Of a stretch of 50,939 bases of DNA, positions 1 to 13,196 are shown piece by piece. This DNA comes from Chromera velia (taxonomy: Eukaryota > Sar > Chromeraceae): positions 1 through 50,939 of the forward strand of contig JAHBMJ010000334.1 in NCBI GenBank assembly GCA_018398765.1, given 5' to 3'. The notes below the pieces were generated by a model, which saw nothing but the letters and a program-made list of their open reading frames with translations, ran no database searches and was not told where the DNA came from. The number at the start of each line of letters is the position of its first letter. Position 1 is the stretch's first letter. Made by a program: the position numbers and the translations under genes.

Positions 1-1
1 C

Positions 2-565
2 CCCCTGAAGGAACACGGAATGAATCTCAGCCCAGACGAATTCCGAGATGCGATGACAATCCGATACCAGGGGAGGGTAGGGGGGGAGAAGAGCAGATGT
101 GAGGGATGTGGGGGAAGGCGGAGTCTGCAACATGCCCTTAACTACCCAGTCGGGGGACTGCCGACGCTGCGACATGACGAAGTCAACCGTACGTGGGCGA
201 GTCTAGCAGTGGAAGCATACCCCGCGGGAGCGGTCCACGCAAAGGAGCCGATCATTAGGGAGGAAGGGGAGGTGCAGGGATGTCCGGCGCTAAGGGGGGA
301 CTTCCAAGTTCGGGGGGCCTATGCTCCACAAAGGCTGGCAATTTTCAACACCAGGGTGATAAACCCACATGCCGCCTCGAGGGAGAAGGTGACCTGGACT
401 CAAGCCCTCAAAGCAGCAGCAGAAGAAAAGAAGAGGAAACATGGGCAGGCAAGCGCGGACAGAGGGTGCGACTTCACTCCACTCATAAGCGCGGTCGACG
501 GGACGATAGAGGGGGAGGCAAAGATGTTCTTGAAGAGGGTGGCAGAGCGATTGAGTGAGAAATAG
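2..565 (+). CDS. Retroelement protein, C-terminal fragment (partial)
   Basis: The frame is open from the window edge (base 2) to the TAA at 563-565, so the 5' part lies outside. It reads [18 protein letters not shown] near the edge, then a CxGC-x-SLQHAL-x-GGL-x-RHDEV block and a terminal [16 protein letters not shown] segment. This order (LSxDEFRDA, a CxxC...H...C...RH cluster, then an FxPLxxxxDGxxGxEAxxFLKRLAxxLxxK tail) is the conserved C-terminal region found after reverse transcriptase in many protist and invertebrate non-LTR retroelement proteins, as I recall the family. The second cysteine pair is damaged here: the position after HALN is Tyr instead of Cys. That suggests a decaying copy or a diverged zinc site. 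It is probably not a host gene. The family assignment rests on motif memory only. Confidence 0.6.
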   Translation, partial: PLKEHGMNLSPDEFRDAMTIRYQGRVGGEKSRCEGCGGRRSLQHALNYPVGGLPTLRHDEVNRTWASLAVEAYPAGAVHAKEPIIREEGEVQGCPALRGDFQVRGAYAPQRLAIFNTRVINPHAASREKVTWTQALKAAAEEKKRKHGQASADRGCDFTPLISAVDGTIEGEAKMFLKRVAERLSEK

Positions 566-2050
<1,485 letters not shown>

Positions 2051-3077
2051 TTATTTCCTTAATCTTGAGAGATGGCGCAGTCCGTCCGATCATCCATTCG
2101 TCCATTTATGTCAGCATTCATGCACACATACATGCATGCATGCAAACATTCATTCTTCCATACGTTTATTCATGCATGCATGCAAAGATTTATTCTTCCA
2201 AACGTGCATTCATGCATGCATACATGCATGCATGCACTCACCGTGTCACCTCCACGAGCAGGTTCGGGGTCTCCTTCAGCAAGTCGTAGTCCCTCGTTCT
2301 GCACAACCGAAATGAACAGTCATCCAATGTCACATACAGCATGTACACAGAGAGCGAGATGAGCAGGGAAGAAAAGACTTAGCGGAAGAGCGTCCCTGCG
2401 GATGCTCGATGCAAAGACGTCGAGAAGGATACAAACGACCACCTGCGGAGTGAAACAGTGGATGCCTGGGAAGTTCTTTCTGTTTCGGTCAATTGAGAGT
2501 GGGTATTTGTAACAACAGACAAGTGTCCCGAGGATCGTGCAACCGCCGCCACCGCCCCACCCCAACAAGCCCCCATGCAGATGGACACAGAACAGAGGGA
2601 ATCAGAGACTGACTGCGAGACTGCGCCAAAGTTGTCAACGATGAAGTGGACAGCACGTTGCCGAAGTGACGCGGCCTGCAAAGGAGGGAGGCGAAGAGAC
2701 GCACAGAGAGAAAGGTCAGAATGAGGCTATCTGAGCACAATTCATTGCATGCAAATCACAGTTGACGAACGACACAAAATGCGGTGGTTGCTTTTCCAAC
2801 TGATTAAAACCAAAGGACGCAATGCCTTTCATTGATCGTTCGATCGATCACGTTAATTTTGCGGATGTTCACAAACGCAAAGGACATGTCTGTATGTACC
2901 AACCAACCTGGTGTGTGTCTGCAAGTTGAAGGATTGTACACGAGTTCTCTGCAGACATGCGGTCCGCCAGTCTCTGTTCAATTTGAGAGACCAGGCGGGG
3001 GGCCCGAACTTTCGCAGCGACTCCGAGAAACTCCCCCAGAGTCTCAAAGGGAAGGTCGACAACCTCTCCTGCACACA

Positions 3078-3116
<39 letters not shown>

Positions 3117-3127
3117 ACGGACATAAG

Positions 3128-3167
<40 letters not shown>

Positions 3168-5639
3168 GAGTCGGAGGAGATTTTCCTAGAAGAATTTGGT
3201 AACAACGCTTCTCTTTGTCACCAAAGCTTTTACTGTCTCCCCCCTGTCTTGCCGAAAAAAATGTAATTTACTCGAACTATTGGCTTCCTTCTTATCCATT
3301 TTTCTCTGTTCTTCTTACTCTTTTCTCTTCTGCTGTCCTCCTGCCTCCCCTGAATGGTTTGTCTGTTCGTGTGAGACCAATCAACCGTTAAGTGCCGCAC
3401 GAATGAAATGGTTCAGGACTGGATACGTGAAGAGAAACCCACCACAGTAGAAATAAGTCATCAAAGCAAGGTAAGCTTCAAAGCCGGCCCCCTTCACAGG
3501 AACCTGGATGGATGGTCGTTGCAAAGAAGAAAAGACAGGGGGGGAACGGGATTGCAAAGAAGAAAAGACAGGGGGGGAACGGGATTTCAAAGAAGAAAAG
3601 ACAGGGGGGGAACGGGATTGCAAGGGATTTGTTTAGAAATGCAGACCAGCCTAGATTCAACTTTATTGAAGAAAGAAAGAGAAGAGGAAAAAGTATGCTT
3701 ACATGTATCGGTGTTGAAAGACGCCCATGAAAAGCGTGTTCCGTCCAGAACTAGTCAAGAAGGCGGGGAGTATCAAGAGGTACGGTCGAAAGAAAATACT
3801 GGCAGGCAAAAGCAAACGCGATTCCTTCCGCTGTACAAACAAGGAAAAGGTGCTTCAAGTATGCCGAAGAACAAAGAGACGCACAGAGCTTCTTCCCAAT
3901 CGATCATGTATGCAAATGCACATACACACAGTCCAAGACAGACCGTGACCATCGAGGGGACCCTTCCGATTCCTCCACGCTTGTCAATGCCCCCTCCGAG
4001 GCCTTGGCGTTCTTGTCCAGCCGCGCTTTCTCTGTCAACTCCCTCGAAGAGTTCCTTGAAGAATCGAGACTGAGAGGCGACAATGGCTCGGTGTGCAAAG
4101 ATCTCACGGTCCCCCACGAGCCTGCATGCAGAAGTGAATGAATCAATTGCCATCTCCTGCCGTCCACGTCAGTCACTAAGCAGAGCTGTGGCCATGTCGG
4201 ATTGTTCGGCTGCCTTCATGCGGTCCATGCAGCGCTGCACTCACTTCCTTTTTCTGTTTCTGGAAGCCGTTTCTTTTGGGCGAAGCAGCCATTCTGACCA
4301 ACCGACCGACCGACCGACCGACCGACCGACCGACTGACTGACTGACTGACTGACTGACTGACTGACAGGCGAACATCCGCGAGATCGGGAACGTTGACCA
4401 TCTGCCTCATGTTCTCCAAACATTCCTGCTTCTGCAGAAACAGGTTCAAATCCAGACATACGCAGAGTTAGATCTCTATCTCTTTCTCTTTCTCTCTCAT
4501 ACACACACACACACACACACACACATCCAAATGTATGCAGTGTTGTGGAAGACGGAAGCAGGTTGTGCCAAAGGACACGACAAAGAGGAATGTTTGAAGT
4601 TCTGTGGAACAAGAAACGTGTGGGTTCAGAACGCCTCTCAGCCACCTGCTTGGTTGCATGGTCATCTTTGGTTTCCTTGACTGACCGCAGCATGTGCCAA
4701 CTCGTCGTCTTTGTCGTTTCCACGCGAACTCCCCTCTGTGGTTTCGAAAGGTTGTCCCTGCTGTTGCGTCTCTGCCCCTGTTTTGCTGCTCATTCCCGCA
4801 ATTCCACTGGGACCCTTGGGCCAACCTCTGTTGGGCCCCTGCAGGGCTGAGGGGTGCTGCTGAAGAGGGGAGCCCTGGGATTTGTGCATTTGCCGACGCT
4901 GGTGCTGGTTGAATCCCTGCAGCTGTCCACTTTGTTGAAAGCTGTTTGACTGCTGCATTGGATGCAGTGGAAAGTCAGGAGCTGAGGGCACCGAGTGATG
5001 AGAGCCTGTAAGGTCCTGACGCAGACTGCTGTGGGAGTGTTCCAATAGACCCTGCTGGGGCTGTGTTTGTTGCTGCATCTGGTGAACTTGTGTCAGTTGG
5101 GTCTGGGGTGAGCCAGACAGGTTTCTCTGTAGGATGAAGAGGGGATGGTGTTGCAGAACTGCAGAGGAAGAAGCAGCAGCTGCTTGGACCTCTTCAGACT
5201 GATTTGTACTCATGGGCCCCGGCATGAAATGGGGCCCCGGCATCTGGAGACTGTTGGCGTTGGACTGAAGTCCTGACACAAACACGGGGACCTCCTGTCC
5301 TCCCCCCTCTCCCTGTTGTTGTTGTTGTTGATGCTGTTGCTGTAGACGAATGGAGGCAGGGCCTTCTGTAGGCACGGAGAGGGAGTACGCCAAGGACGAG
5401 GTAGGCTCAGCGTTTAGCGGCAGGGTGGATGGTGGTTGAGGTGAAGGTGCGTGTGCAGGGACGTCCCCGGTCTCTGCCCTCTGCAGAGTCATGGGAGGTC
5501 TGCGGGGAGCAGGGGCCTTGACGGCAGGGGGGGAGCGGGGGGGGCGGGAAGAGGAAGGGAGGATCACCCGGAGAGCGTGCAGATCCGACAGCCTGCAGGG
5601 TCAACAAGGGAAGGGAGGGGAGGGGAGTGGGGCGTGAGA

Positions 5640-5672
<33 letters not shown>

Positions 5673-7363
5673 GACTGCCGCATGCAGGTCTGGAGAATGG
5701 AAAACAAAACCACGAGCTGTCCAGTGAGATCGAGAGGTGTTTCCTGTGAAAGCAACGAAGGGAAACGAGACTGAATAGACAAACAAACACAAAGAAAGAG
5801 ACCCAGACTGCCCGTCAGCCAGCGACAAACCAGATGAATATGCAGTCAGCATGAAGGGCCCGACAGAAAGAGGAGACAGACATGAAATAAAACCATGCTT
5901 GCCGATTTGTTTGGATCCTTGATTGGTTAGAAAATGTCATGGAACACGAGATCACTCTCTCTACCCATCCCTTCCTGGTCTCTCTCTCTGAGCCTCGGCG
6001 ACTGACCATTCACTACCGTCAAATCCCCCGAAGACCAGAACCTCAGCTATGGCGCTGCCTCCTTGGGGCTGCGTAGAGAGAGTGGAGAGCGCCGTGCTGT
6101 GCCGTTGGCGGGGTGCGGGGGCGCTTGACATGTCGGCTCTGCATCATCAAGACAGGTCATTGAAAAATGCAAAACTGCTCTCTGGCCCACACGTTTCAGC
6201 AGGCAAAGTATCGGAGAGCGACAAAGCGACAATAGCACCAGAAGGCAGAAACAATCAGACAAAGAAATGGGGATAGAGGGAGCGCACACAGAAATAAGAT
6301 CAAGTTTCGGACTGACACGACTTCTGTCCACTCGTTTGTCTGCGTGTTGAACACGAATGAGCTGTTGCATCTGCTCTGTCCGCAGTACCTGCAGAGAAGG
6401 AGACAGCAATATGTAAACCGCCTCGTACGCGAGCCTCAAGACATGCCGTAAAGAAAATGAATTAAGAGGTTAGCAGAATTCGAACACAAGCAGATAGAAG
6501 GACAGAGAGAAAAAGGAGAAAGAGGGTCTGTAGAGATGCAGGAAGGAGACCAAAGATCCACAATGACCACTTCCCCGAACACCCAGCCCGCCCCAGCAAG
6601 AATTAACCCACTCACCCCCCAAACATGATGATCGAATCCCCGGCGGTCGTCATGGAGTGTCCCCGTACCCCGACTGGAAGACTCCCAGACACGGCAGGCT
6701 GCATAGATGGGATGGGTCGATAGGGAAACGTATTTCATGCCGCATGCCAAGAGAGAAGAGTGAAACGCGCTGGCCGGCCCGACAGCGGGACCGTGGAAGA
6801 AAATACAAGGAAGGTAACCTATCTCACAGTACTGCTGATCAGATTTCCTTCAAAGACCAAACAGACTTATCACATGACGGAGAGCAACACCAGAAGCCAA
6901 AAAAGACGCCAGAATGGTTTGGAATATCAAGAGAAATCCACACGAAAAAAAACAGAAACGGGGACACACTTGCACGTAGAGGAAACGAAGCCCCAGAGAG
7001 AGACACACACATGCAGGGAGACAGACTGACGCACGCAGAGAGACCCACCCGAGTCCAAGAGAAGTTTGTGACATCAAAAACGTCCAAAGTCTCGATGTGT
7101 TCCTTGCCCGAGTGACCCCCAAACACGAAGAACTTGTCTCGAATGCCGCACGCTGCATGGGCATTCCGACGCTGCAGACATAGATCGATAGAGGTGTCTT
7201 TTTTTTTGTTCAACAGGCGCAGCTCGCGGTCGTCTTCCCACACACTCCACGGTTACAATGATCACTGCATCTGTTTCAGCAGATGGCAAAGAAAGGTCCA
7301 AGGAAGTGCCCACATCCAACAAGCAAATGAAGCGCCAAACACAGCAAGTTCAACCCAGCCACC

Positions 7364-7415
<52 letters not shown>

Positions 7416-8408
7416 CACAAAGAGAGAGAGAGAGAAAGAGAGGCTGAAGGATACACATCCACAAAGAGAAAGCCCGTCTATCCATATAATCACCAATTCC
7501 CACCTGCAGGTGTGCCGGTGAGAGTGCTCTCTTCCAGGACCAAGTATTCAGGTCCAAAAGATGAAGCTCATCATTGCACCCGCATCCGTCGTATCCCCCG
7601 AAGACCAGAAGAAAGTTCTTTACTCGCGTCAACGTATGGCAGGCACGAGCAGAAGGAGGCGGTCCGCTCGTCTCGCACACCGTCCACACCGCCTCCTTCG
7701 TCTCCAGCATGTGGCGCACGTCGAGCATGTGCAGGTCCTGGAGCCAGAACTTCCCGTCGTGACCCCCATGGATGAAGAGCTGGGCACCAAAGGCATCCGC
7801 AGCATGCTGCAACATCAATATTCCAGTGTGAGCACACATGAACAAAATGAGCATGCGTATATATGTATATGCATTCCAATTCTCACTAAAACTTTTCTGT
7901 ACCGACATCAAAAGATTGAGAACTCCACCACCACTGCGCGTCCATATGCGTACACATCCCTGCCCACTGAGGCACCATCCACAGAACTTCACCCAAACCT
8001 CATACGGGCATTCTTCGCTGCAGGTGTTGCTTCGATGTACAGTCATACATGTAGGGCGACTGACGTTGTTTCGAGGCGACGGTGTGTGTGGCGTAGGTGC
8101 GTAACATCTCCAGACGCTTGTTTTGGGGTCGAAAGAGTACAAATCGTTCATGCCCTCCTTCCTGCAACAGACAAATGGGACGGGGGGGTGAATGGGCCGT
8201 TTGTGATGTTCAAGATCTGTTCAATGTTGTGCGAGCATGTAAATTGCCTTTCACTTGACGCAACACTGTGATTACTATATACCTACCCGTTCCATCCTCC
8301 AAAGACAACATAAACTCCCTGGACAAAGTGAGCAACGTGTGCTGCACGTGAGCAAGGCCCCCCACGAACGGAGCAGTCCTCTGATATGCACTTCCACTCG
8401 CCCTGCAT
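2051..8408 (-). CDS. Kelch-propeller / Gln-rich / BTB-BACK protein (LZTR1-like architecture)
   Basis: Fourteen exons on the minus strand, in gene order: 8408-8287, 8161-8065, 7806-7504, 7171-7049, 6698-6616, 6138-6007, 5592-4686, 4431-4367, 4121-3926, 3503-3443, 3068-2908, 2675-2614, 2298-2242, 2063-2051. All phases agree, giving about 793 aa. Residues 1-300 form six kelch blades (FGGWNG, IHGGHDG, FGGYDG, FGGHSG, MFGG, FGGFDG). About 300-589 is a low-complexity Gln/Ser/Pro-rich linker in one large exon. About 600-735 is a BTB domain (LLVGDREIFAHRAIVASQS, then YFYCGEVVDLP), and about 735-789 a BACK domain (FIVDNFGAVSQ). Known kelch-BTB proteins are Cullin-3 substrate adaptors; that role is inferred. 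The start ATG sits in GCCGCCATGC. The 3' end of exon 9 and the tiny last exon (AAG acceptor) are the least certain. Confidence 0.85.
2116..2236. repeat. TGCATGCA-rich cluster
   Basis: Many overlapping CATGCATG/ATTCATGC units sit inside the inferred last intron of the kelch gene. TGCATGC is a known ApiAP2-type motif in apicomplexans; here it may simply be simple-sequence DNA. Confidence 0.6.
3072..3163. repeat. CA/GA microsatellite in kelch intron
   Basis: A CA tract of about 16 repeats, then a GA tract of about 14, immediately upstream (in gene sense) of the exon that starts at 3068. On the coding strand it is a TC/TG pyrimidine-rich tract next to the acceptor. Confidence 0.9.
3520..3620. 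repeat. 33-bp minisatellite, three copies
   Basis: Three near-identical copies of a unit containing AAAGAAGAAAAGACAGG then GGGGGAACGGGATT. On the coding strand of the kelch gene it is a repeated pyrimidine tract ending just before the acceptor of the BTB exon at 3503. Confidence 0.9.
4299..4366. repeat. Tetranucleotide repeat (CGAC)n-(TGAC)n at a splice donor
   Basis: About eight CGAC and eight TGAC units. On the minus strand it reads GTCAGTCAGT..., starting exactly at the donor of the exon 4431-4367, so the 5' splice site is the first unit of the repeat. Confidence 0.9.
5636..5672. repeat. (GACA)n microsatellite
   Basis: About eight GACA units in the kelch intron between the exons 6138-6007 and 5592-4686. 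Confidence 0.9.
7366..7442. repeat. CA then GA microsatellite
   Basis: A long CA run followed by GA, inside the kelch intron between the exons 7806-7504 and 7171-7049. Confidence 0.9.
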
Positions 8409-8980
8409 GGCGGCGTACTGTGTTTTTTGAGTCAAGCAAGCAAGACTTTGCGCGAACAGCACACACTGCAACGGAGAGTAAACTCAGAGCGGTCAGTTTA
8501 AGGGCAATCCAAAGCGTACAGCTTTGAGACTCAGCCCTGTCTGGGTCTACGACAACAAAAGAAATTGCGTCTTTGCCTGCTGCATCAGAGCTAGACAGTG
8601 TGGAGTCTACAATCAGATGATTCGATCTATCGATCATGCATTTAAGCAACACTGAGTTCAGGCATGCATGTCGATCGACAGAAAAATGCGTGTTCGTGCC
8701 GGGGCCCTTCGTTAGATGCATCTCGCCGCGGGGTTCGCGCGCGGGGCGGGCCGTCCCGGGCCCCATGCATGAGGGCCCTACATGGCATTCTCATGCGCAT
8801 GCATGTCATTCATGCCGGGGCCCAGCGCCACTGCCAGAGAATTCGATTCCTGTCATCAAATTCTCGCACTGAGTTGACTCTGGAGCTTGATCTGCAGTAG
8901 CAGTGTAGTTTCAGTGACACAGAGGTATGTGCATGTAGACCTTGTACAAGATGGCTTGTCCCCTGTCCGCATGAGTGCAC
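8409..8980. promoter_or_regulatory. Shared 5' region of divergent kelch and carrier genes
   Basis: This 572-bp spacer lies between two divergent start codons. Its centre (about 8690-8830) is a sharp GC island with GGGCCC, CCCGGG and CGCGCG runs. It also carries at least five ATGCAT-type palindromes (about 8636, 8663, 8716, 8764, 8798), several extending to GCATGC. The layout suggests a bidirectional promoter. Nothing in the sequence proves transcription start sites, and an upstream non-coding exon for either gene could lie here. Confidence 0.5.
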
Positions 8981-9907
8981 ATGCATAGCGGTGATATGGA
9001 GACAAGCGTCGATTCAGGTTCCGGTACAGCGTCTCGTAGACGGAAGCCCGTCTCCGAGTCTCAGCTGTATCTCTTCAGCCTTCTAACGCTAGGAGGAGCT
9101 GGTGCGTTGACCCGTTTATTTGTGGCGCCTCTGGACCGCTTGAAGATCATTGTGCAGGTCCAACCTTCAGCATGGAGGGATGCCGGGGTGCTGGGCTCCC
9201 CCTGGACAGCCCTCAAATGTCCGTCAGACAGTTTCCGTCTCCGATTTTCTCCTCCAAGGAAAGAATGTCTGGGATCATTCTGCGGTTTAAGACCTCTTCA
9301 ATCTGTATTCTCTCGGAACAATTCCTCTTGAGGAGGCCCATGCGTCCCAACCCTTTGTCCTTTCCCTCTCCCTTTCGTGCATGCGTGCATGCCTCTGCGT
9401 TCTCCATTACACCTCCTTCAGCCCTTGAATTATTCTCATCCCGCCCTCATCCATTCCCCGAACGCAGACACCTACAAAAGGCAACGCCTTCTGTCCTTCT
9501 GGTGGGGATTCGGCCCTCACATGTACAACGTCTTTCAGACCACAGCTCTCCGTCTCTGGGCGTACTCCTCCTTCCGCCCCCACGCATTCCCTGGAGGAGA
9601 GTACGCATACTCGGGTACTGAGCTCTATGTCCGTACCTGCTGCTGCCTCTTTGCTGCCTCCAGCAGTGCCATGGCCTTGTCGTACCCGCTGGATGTTGTG
9701 TACACACGGCTGGCAAGCGACGGGGGAAGGGCGGGGGCAGGGCACAAGAGGTTCTATAGAGGATTCTTCGACTGTGCAATTCAGAGCGTGAGGAGGGAGG
9801 GTCAGTCGGACGAGGGGTGAGGCAAGAGGGAGTCCTAGAGAAATGCAGGACTGAAGATCATGTGCACGTCTGCATGCGGACCTCTCGCCTCCTCTGTTTT
9901 TATGTCT

Positions 9908-9950
<43 letters not shown>

Positions 9951-10411
9951 CCTGTGTGTGTGAGAGAGAGAGCATTTGTGTGGTGTTTGACTCTCATCCC
10001 CTCCGTGCAGGATTTTGGTCGTTGTACAGGGGGTTCCCCCTCTCTCTGGCCACCGCCATCCCCTTCATTGCCGTCTCCGTGGCCTGTCTGGAGACTCTGG
10101 ATGCCGCCTTCCTTCAGTCAAGACGGAGGTTCATCAAGGAGGAGTTCCCCTCGTACTTGCCTTCCATGCAGAGACAGGGGCAGGGGGAGAAAGAGGAGAA
10201 GGAGCGAAAATGGGGACAGCAGACTGTGGTTCAGGAGACGGAAGCAAAGAGGACGAGCAGCAGAGAAGGAGAAGAGAGAAGCTCCCAATCCTGGATTCCT
10301 CCCGTCTCACAGAGGTCAGACAGACAGACAGACAGACAGAGCGAGGAAGGGAATAAAACAAAAATAGAGACAACAATTTGACATGTAAAGACACACGCGC
10401 GCGCACACACG

Positions 10412-10446
<35 letters not shown>

Positions 10447-13149
10447 TCACACACAGAGAGAGAGAGAGAGAGGGAGCTCGGGATGGAGGGAGAACGACTG
10501 ATTGAGTGTGACTGGCCTTATGAGAGAAACAGAAGAAGGATGAGGGAGGAAGAGTACTCAGATTATCTTTTCTTGACTCGCAGTACTCAGATTATCTTTT
10601 CTTGACTCGCAGCCAGACCTGCCTCCTCGAGTTTCTCTGTGCACGTCTTTCTACTGGGTCGATAGTGTCCTTTTCTATTCAACTCGGTGTCCTTCTCTCT
10701 ATTAGCGGCTGCAAGCCTCCTTCCTTTTTCCTCCTGCCTGTCTCTCTAGTTGTGCAAATCGGTTCCTCTCCATCTTCCAGTGTGCGGAAGACCATCATTG
10801 AGTTTGACTGAAGTGAATGAATGTGATTGCATGCATGTGCAGAACGGACCTGGAGAGTCTCGGTACAGCTGCCAGAAGACTGATGGGGGAGGAGAAGGGA
10901 GACCTCGCTGTGAAGTCCATGGAGGAAAAGAGACACAGAACGTACATGGAGAGGGTGAGAACGCGCAGGTGAGTGAGCGTGAAGGGAAGCAGAGAGGGGG
11001 GGGGGCAATCAGTTTGTGAAGCGGTTTGGGCGGTTTGGACAGTCATTTTTTGAATTGTTCCTGTGTGTTCATTGTTCTCTCTTCGGTCGTTTCTTTCGTT
11101 TTTCCGCCGTCATGCCTTTCATCATTCACCCATTCATTTGTTTATTCTTTCATTCAATTCGCATTCATTCATCATGCCTTTTCCTCCCGTTTCCTCCTTC
11201 CTACCCTGCCTTCTCTCCTTCTGTCTTCAGGAAACTCCCGCCCCTGTGTTTTTCCCTTTGCCATCTTCCTTCTGCCCCCTTGGCTTCTGTTCTTCCCCCC
11301 CCCCCCGTCGCTCCATTTATTCGCGCTTTCTCCCCTTGGAAATGCAGGCAGAACATTCAAGAGAGCGCAGCGGCCTCACCTGACGCGGGGTGGGAGACGG
11401 GGGAGGAAGCAGACGACACAAGGGCAACAGAGGGAAGAGAGGGCCAAGAGGAGGGACACGTGAATACAATGCAAGCGAGACGGGAAGGAGGTACAGGACA
11501 GTCCGCCAGTTGTTATGGAAAGTCCTCATCTCACTCTCCTGCTCCGTCGATACCCTGTACGCCTTCGTCTTCCTCCACATCTTCAAGTGNTGCAAATCGG
11601 TTCCTCTCCATCTTCCAGTGTGCGGAAGACCATCATTGAGTTTGACTGAAGTGAATGAATGTGATTGCATGCATGTGCAGAACGGACCTGGAGAGTCTCG
11701 GTACAGCTGCCAGAAGACTGATGGGGGAGGAGAAGGGAGACCTCGCTGTGAAGTCCATGGAGGAAAAGAGACACAGAACGTACATGGAGAGGGTGAGAAC
11801 GCGCAGGTGAGTGAGCGTGAAGGGAAGCAGAGAGGGGGGGGGGCAATCAGTTTGTGAAGCGGTTTGGGCGGTTTGGACAGTCATTTTTTGAATTGTTCCT
11901 GTGTGTTCATTGTTCTCTCTTCGGTCGTTTCTTTCGTTTTTCCGCCGTCATGCCTTTCATCATTCACCCATTCATTTGTTTATTCTTTCATTCAATTCGC
12001 ATTCATTCATCATGCCTTTTCCTCCCGTTTCCTCCTTCCTACCCTGCCTTCTCTCCTTCTGTCTTCAGGAAACTCCCGCCCCTGTGTTTTTCCCTTTGCC
12101 ATCTTCCTTCTGCCCCCTTGGCTTCTGTTCTTCCCCCCCCCCCCGTCGCTCCATTTATTCGCGCTTTCTCCCCTTGGAAATGCAGGCAGAACATTCAAGA
12201 GAGCGCAGCGGCCTCACCTGACGCGGGGTGGGAGACGGGGGAGGAAGCAGACGACACAAGGGCAACAGAGGGAAGAGAGGGCCAAGAGGAGGGACACGTG
12301 AATACAATGCAAGCGAGACGGGAAGGAGGTACAGGACAGTCCGCCAGTTGTTATGGAAAGTCCTCATCTCACTCTCCTGCTCCGTCGATACCCTGTACGC
12401 CTTCGTCTTCCTCCACATCTTCAAGTGAGAGCTCAACGCAATCACAGGCTCTGCTGGGTGAGGGGAAAGCAACAGGGGAGGTCACCCCCTTCAGGCTGTT
12501 CCCGTCCAATCTCCTCATAGGCGTCGGCTCTGGTTGGATCGCCCAGACATTGACTTACCCTCTTGACACCATTCGGTCAGTGACTTTTGACTCACCCTCT
12601 CCATATTGTGAGTAGCAGTCAGAGGAAGATACAAACGGGGAGAATAGGCGGACATATCGAGACAGACTGATGGACAGGGCGTCACTCGACCGCTCCCTGA
12701 GGCAGGCAGGTAAACAGGCGACGTCGCACAGAAAAAACGGAAGAAAGTTTCTTTCTGTCCTTCAGCAGAACGGCAAACCTGTAATCTTTCAATCGTGTCT
12801 TTGTGTGATGTAGTGAGATCCTCTCTCCTTTCCTTTTCACATCACTCCACTTCGTTTCCTCCCTGTTCGGATGGATTGATTGATTGCATGAATCCCCAGG
12901 AGACGGTGGCAATTCGACGGTTGTGATCCTGGAAAGGGATTGAAGAGGGAGTACAACAGTCTTGCTGCGTGCTTTCGGGTCAGTCAGAATTAAGGGGCTG
13001 ACATCAGATAAGAGCCTTGCCGCATTCGTTGATAGACCATCGATCGATGCCTTTTTGGGTGTGAGACCATTCGTGTTCACATCGTGGTTGTTTTGTCTGC
13101 GCACACGATTCGCGCGTGTGTATGCATGCGTTTGTGTGTATGTGTGTAT

Positions 13150-13196
<47 letters not shown>

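Noticed and set aside
10746-12615. Duplicated overlapping frames around 10.7-12.6 kb as separate genes
   Set aside because: They are exons and introns of the carrier gene repeated by the probable assembly overlap.
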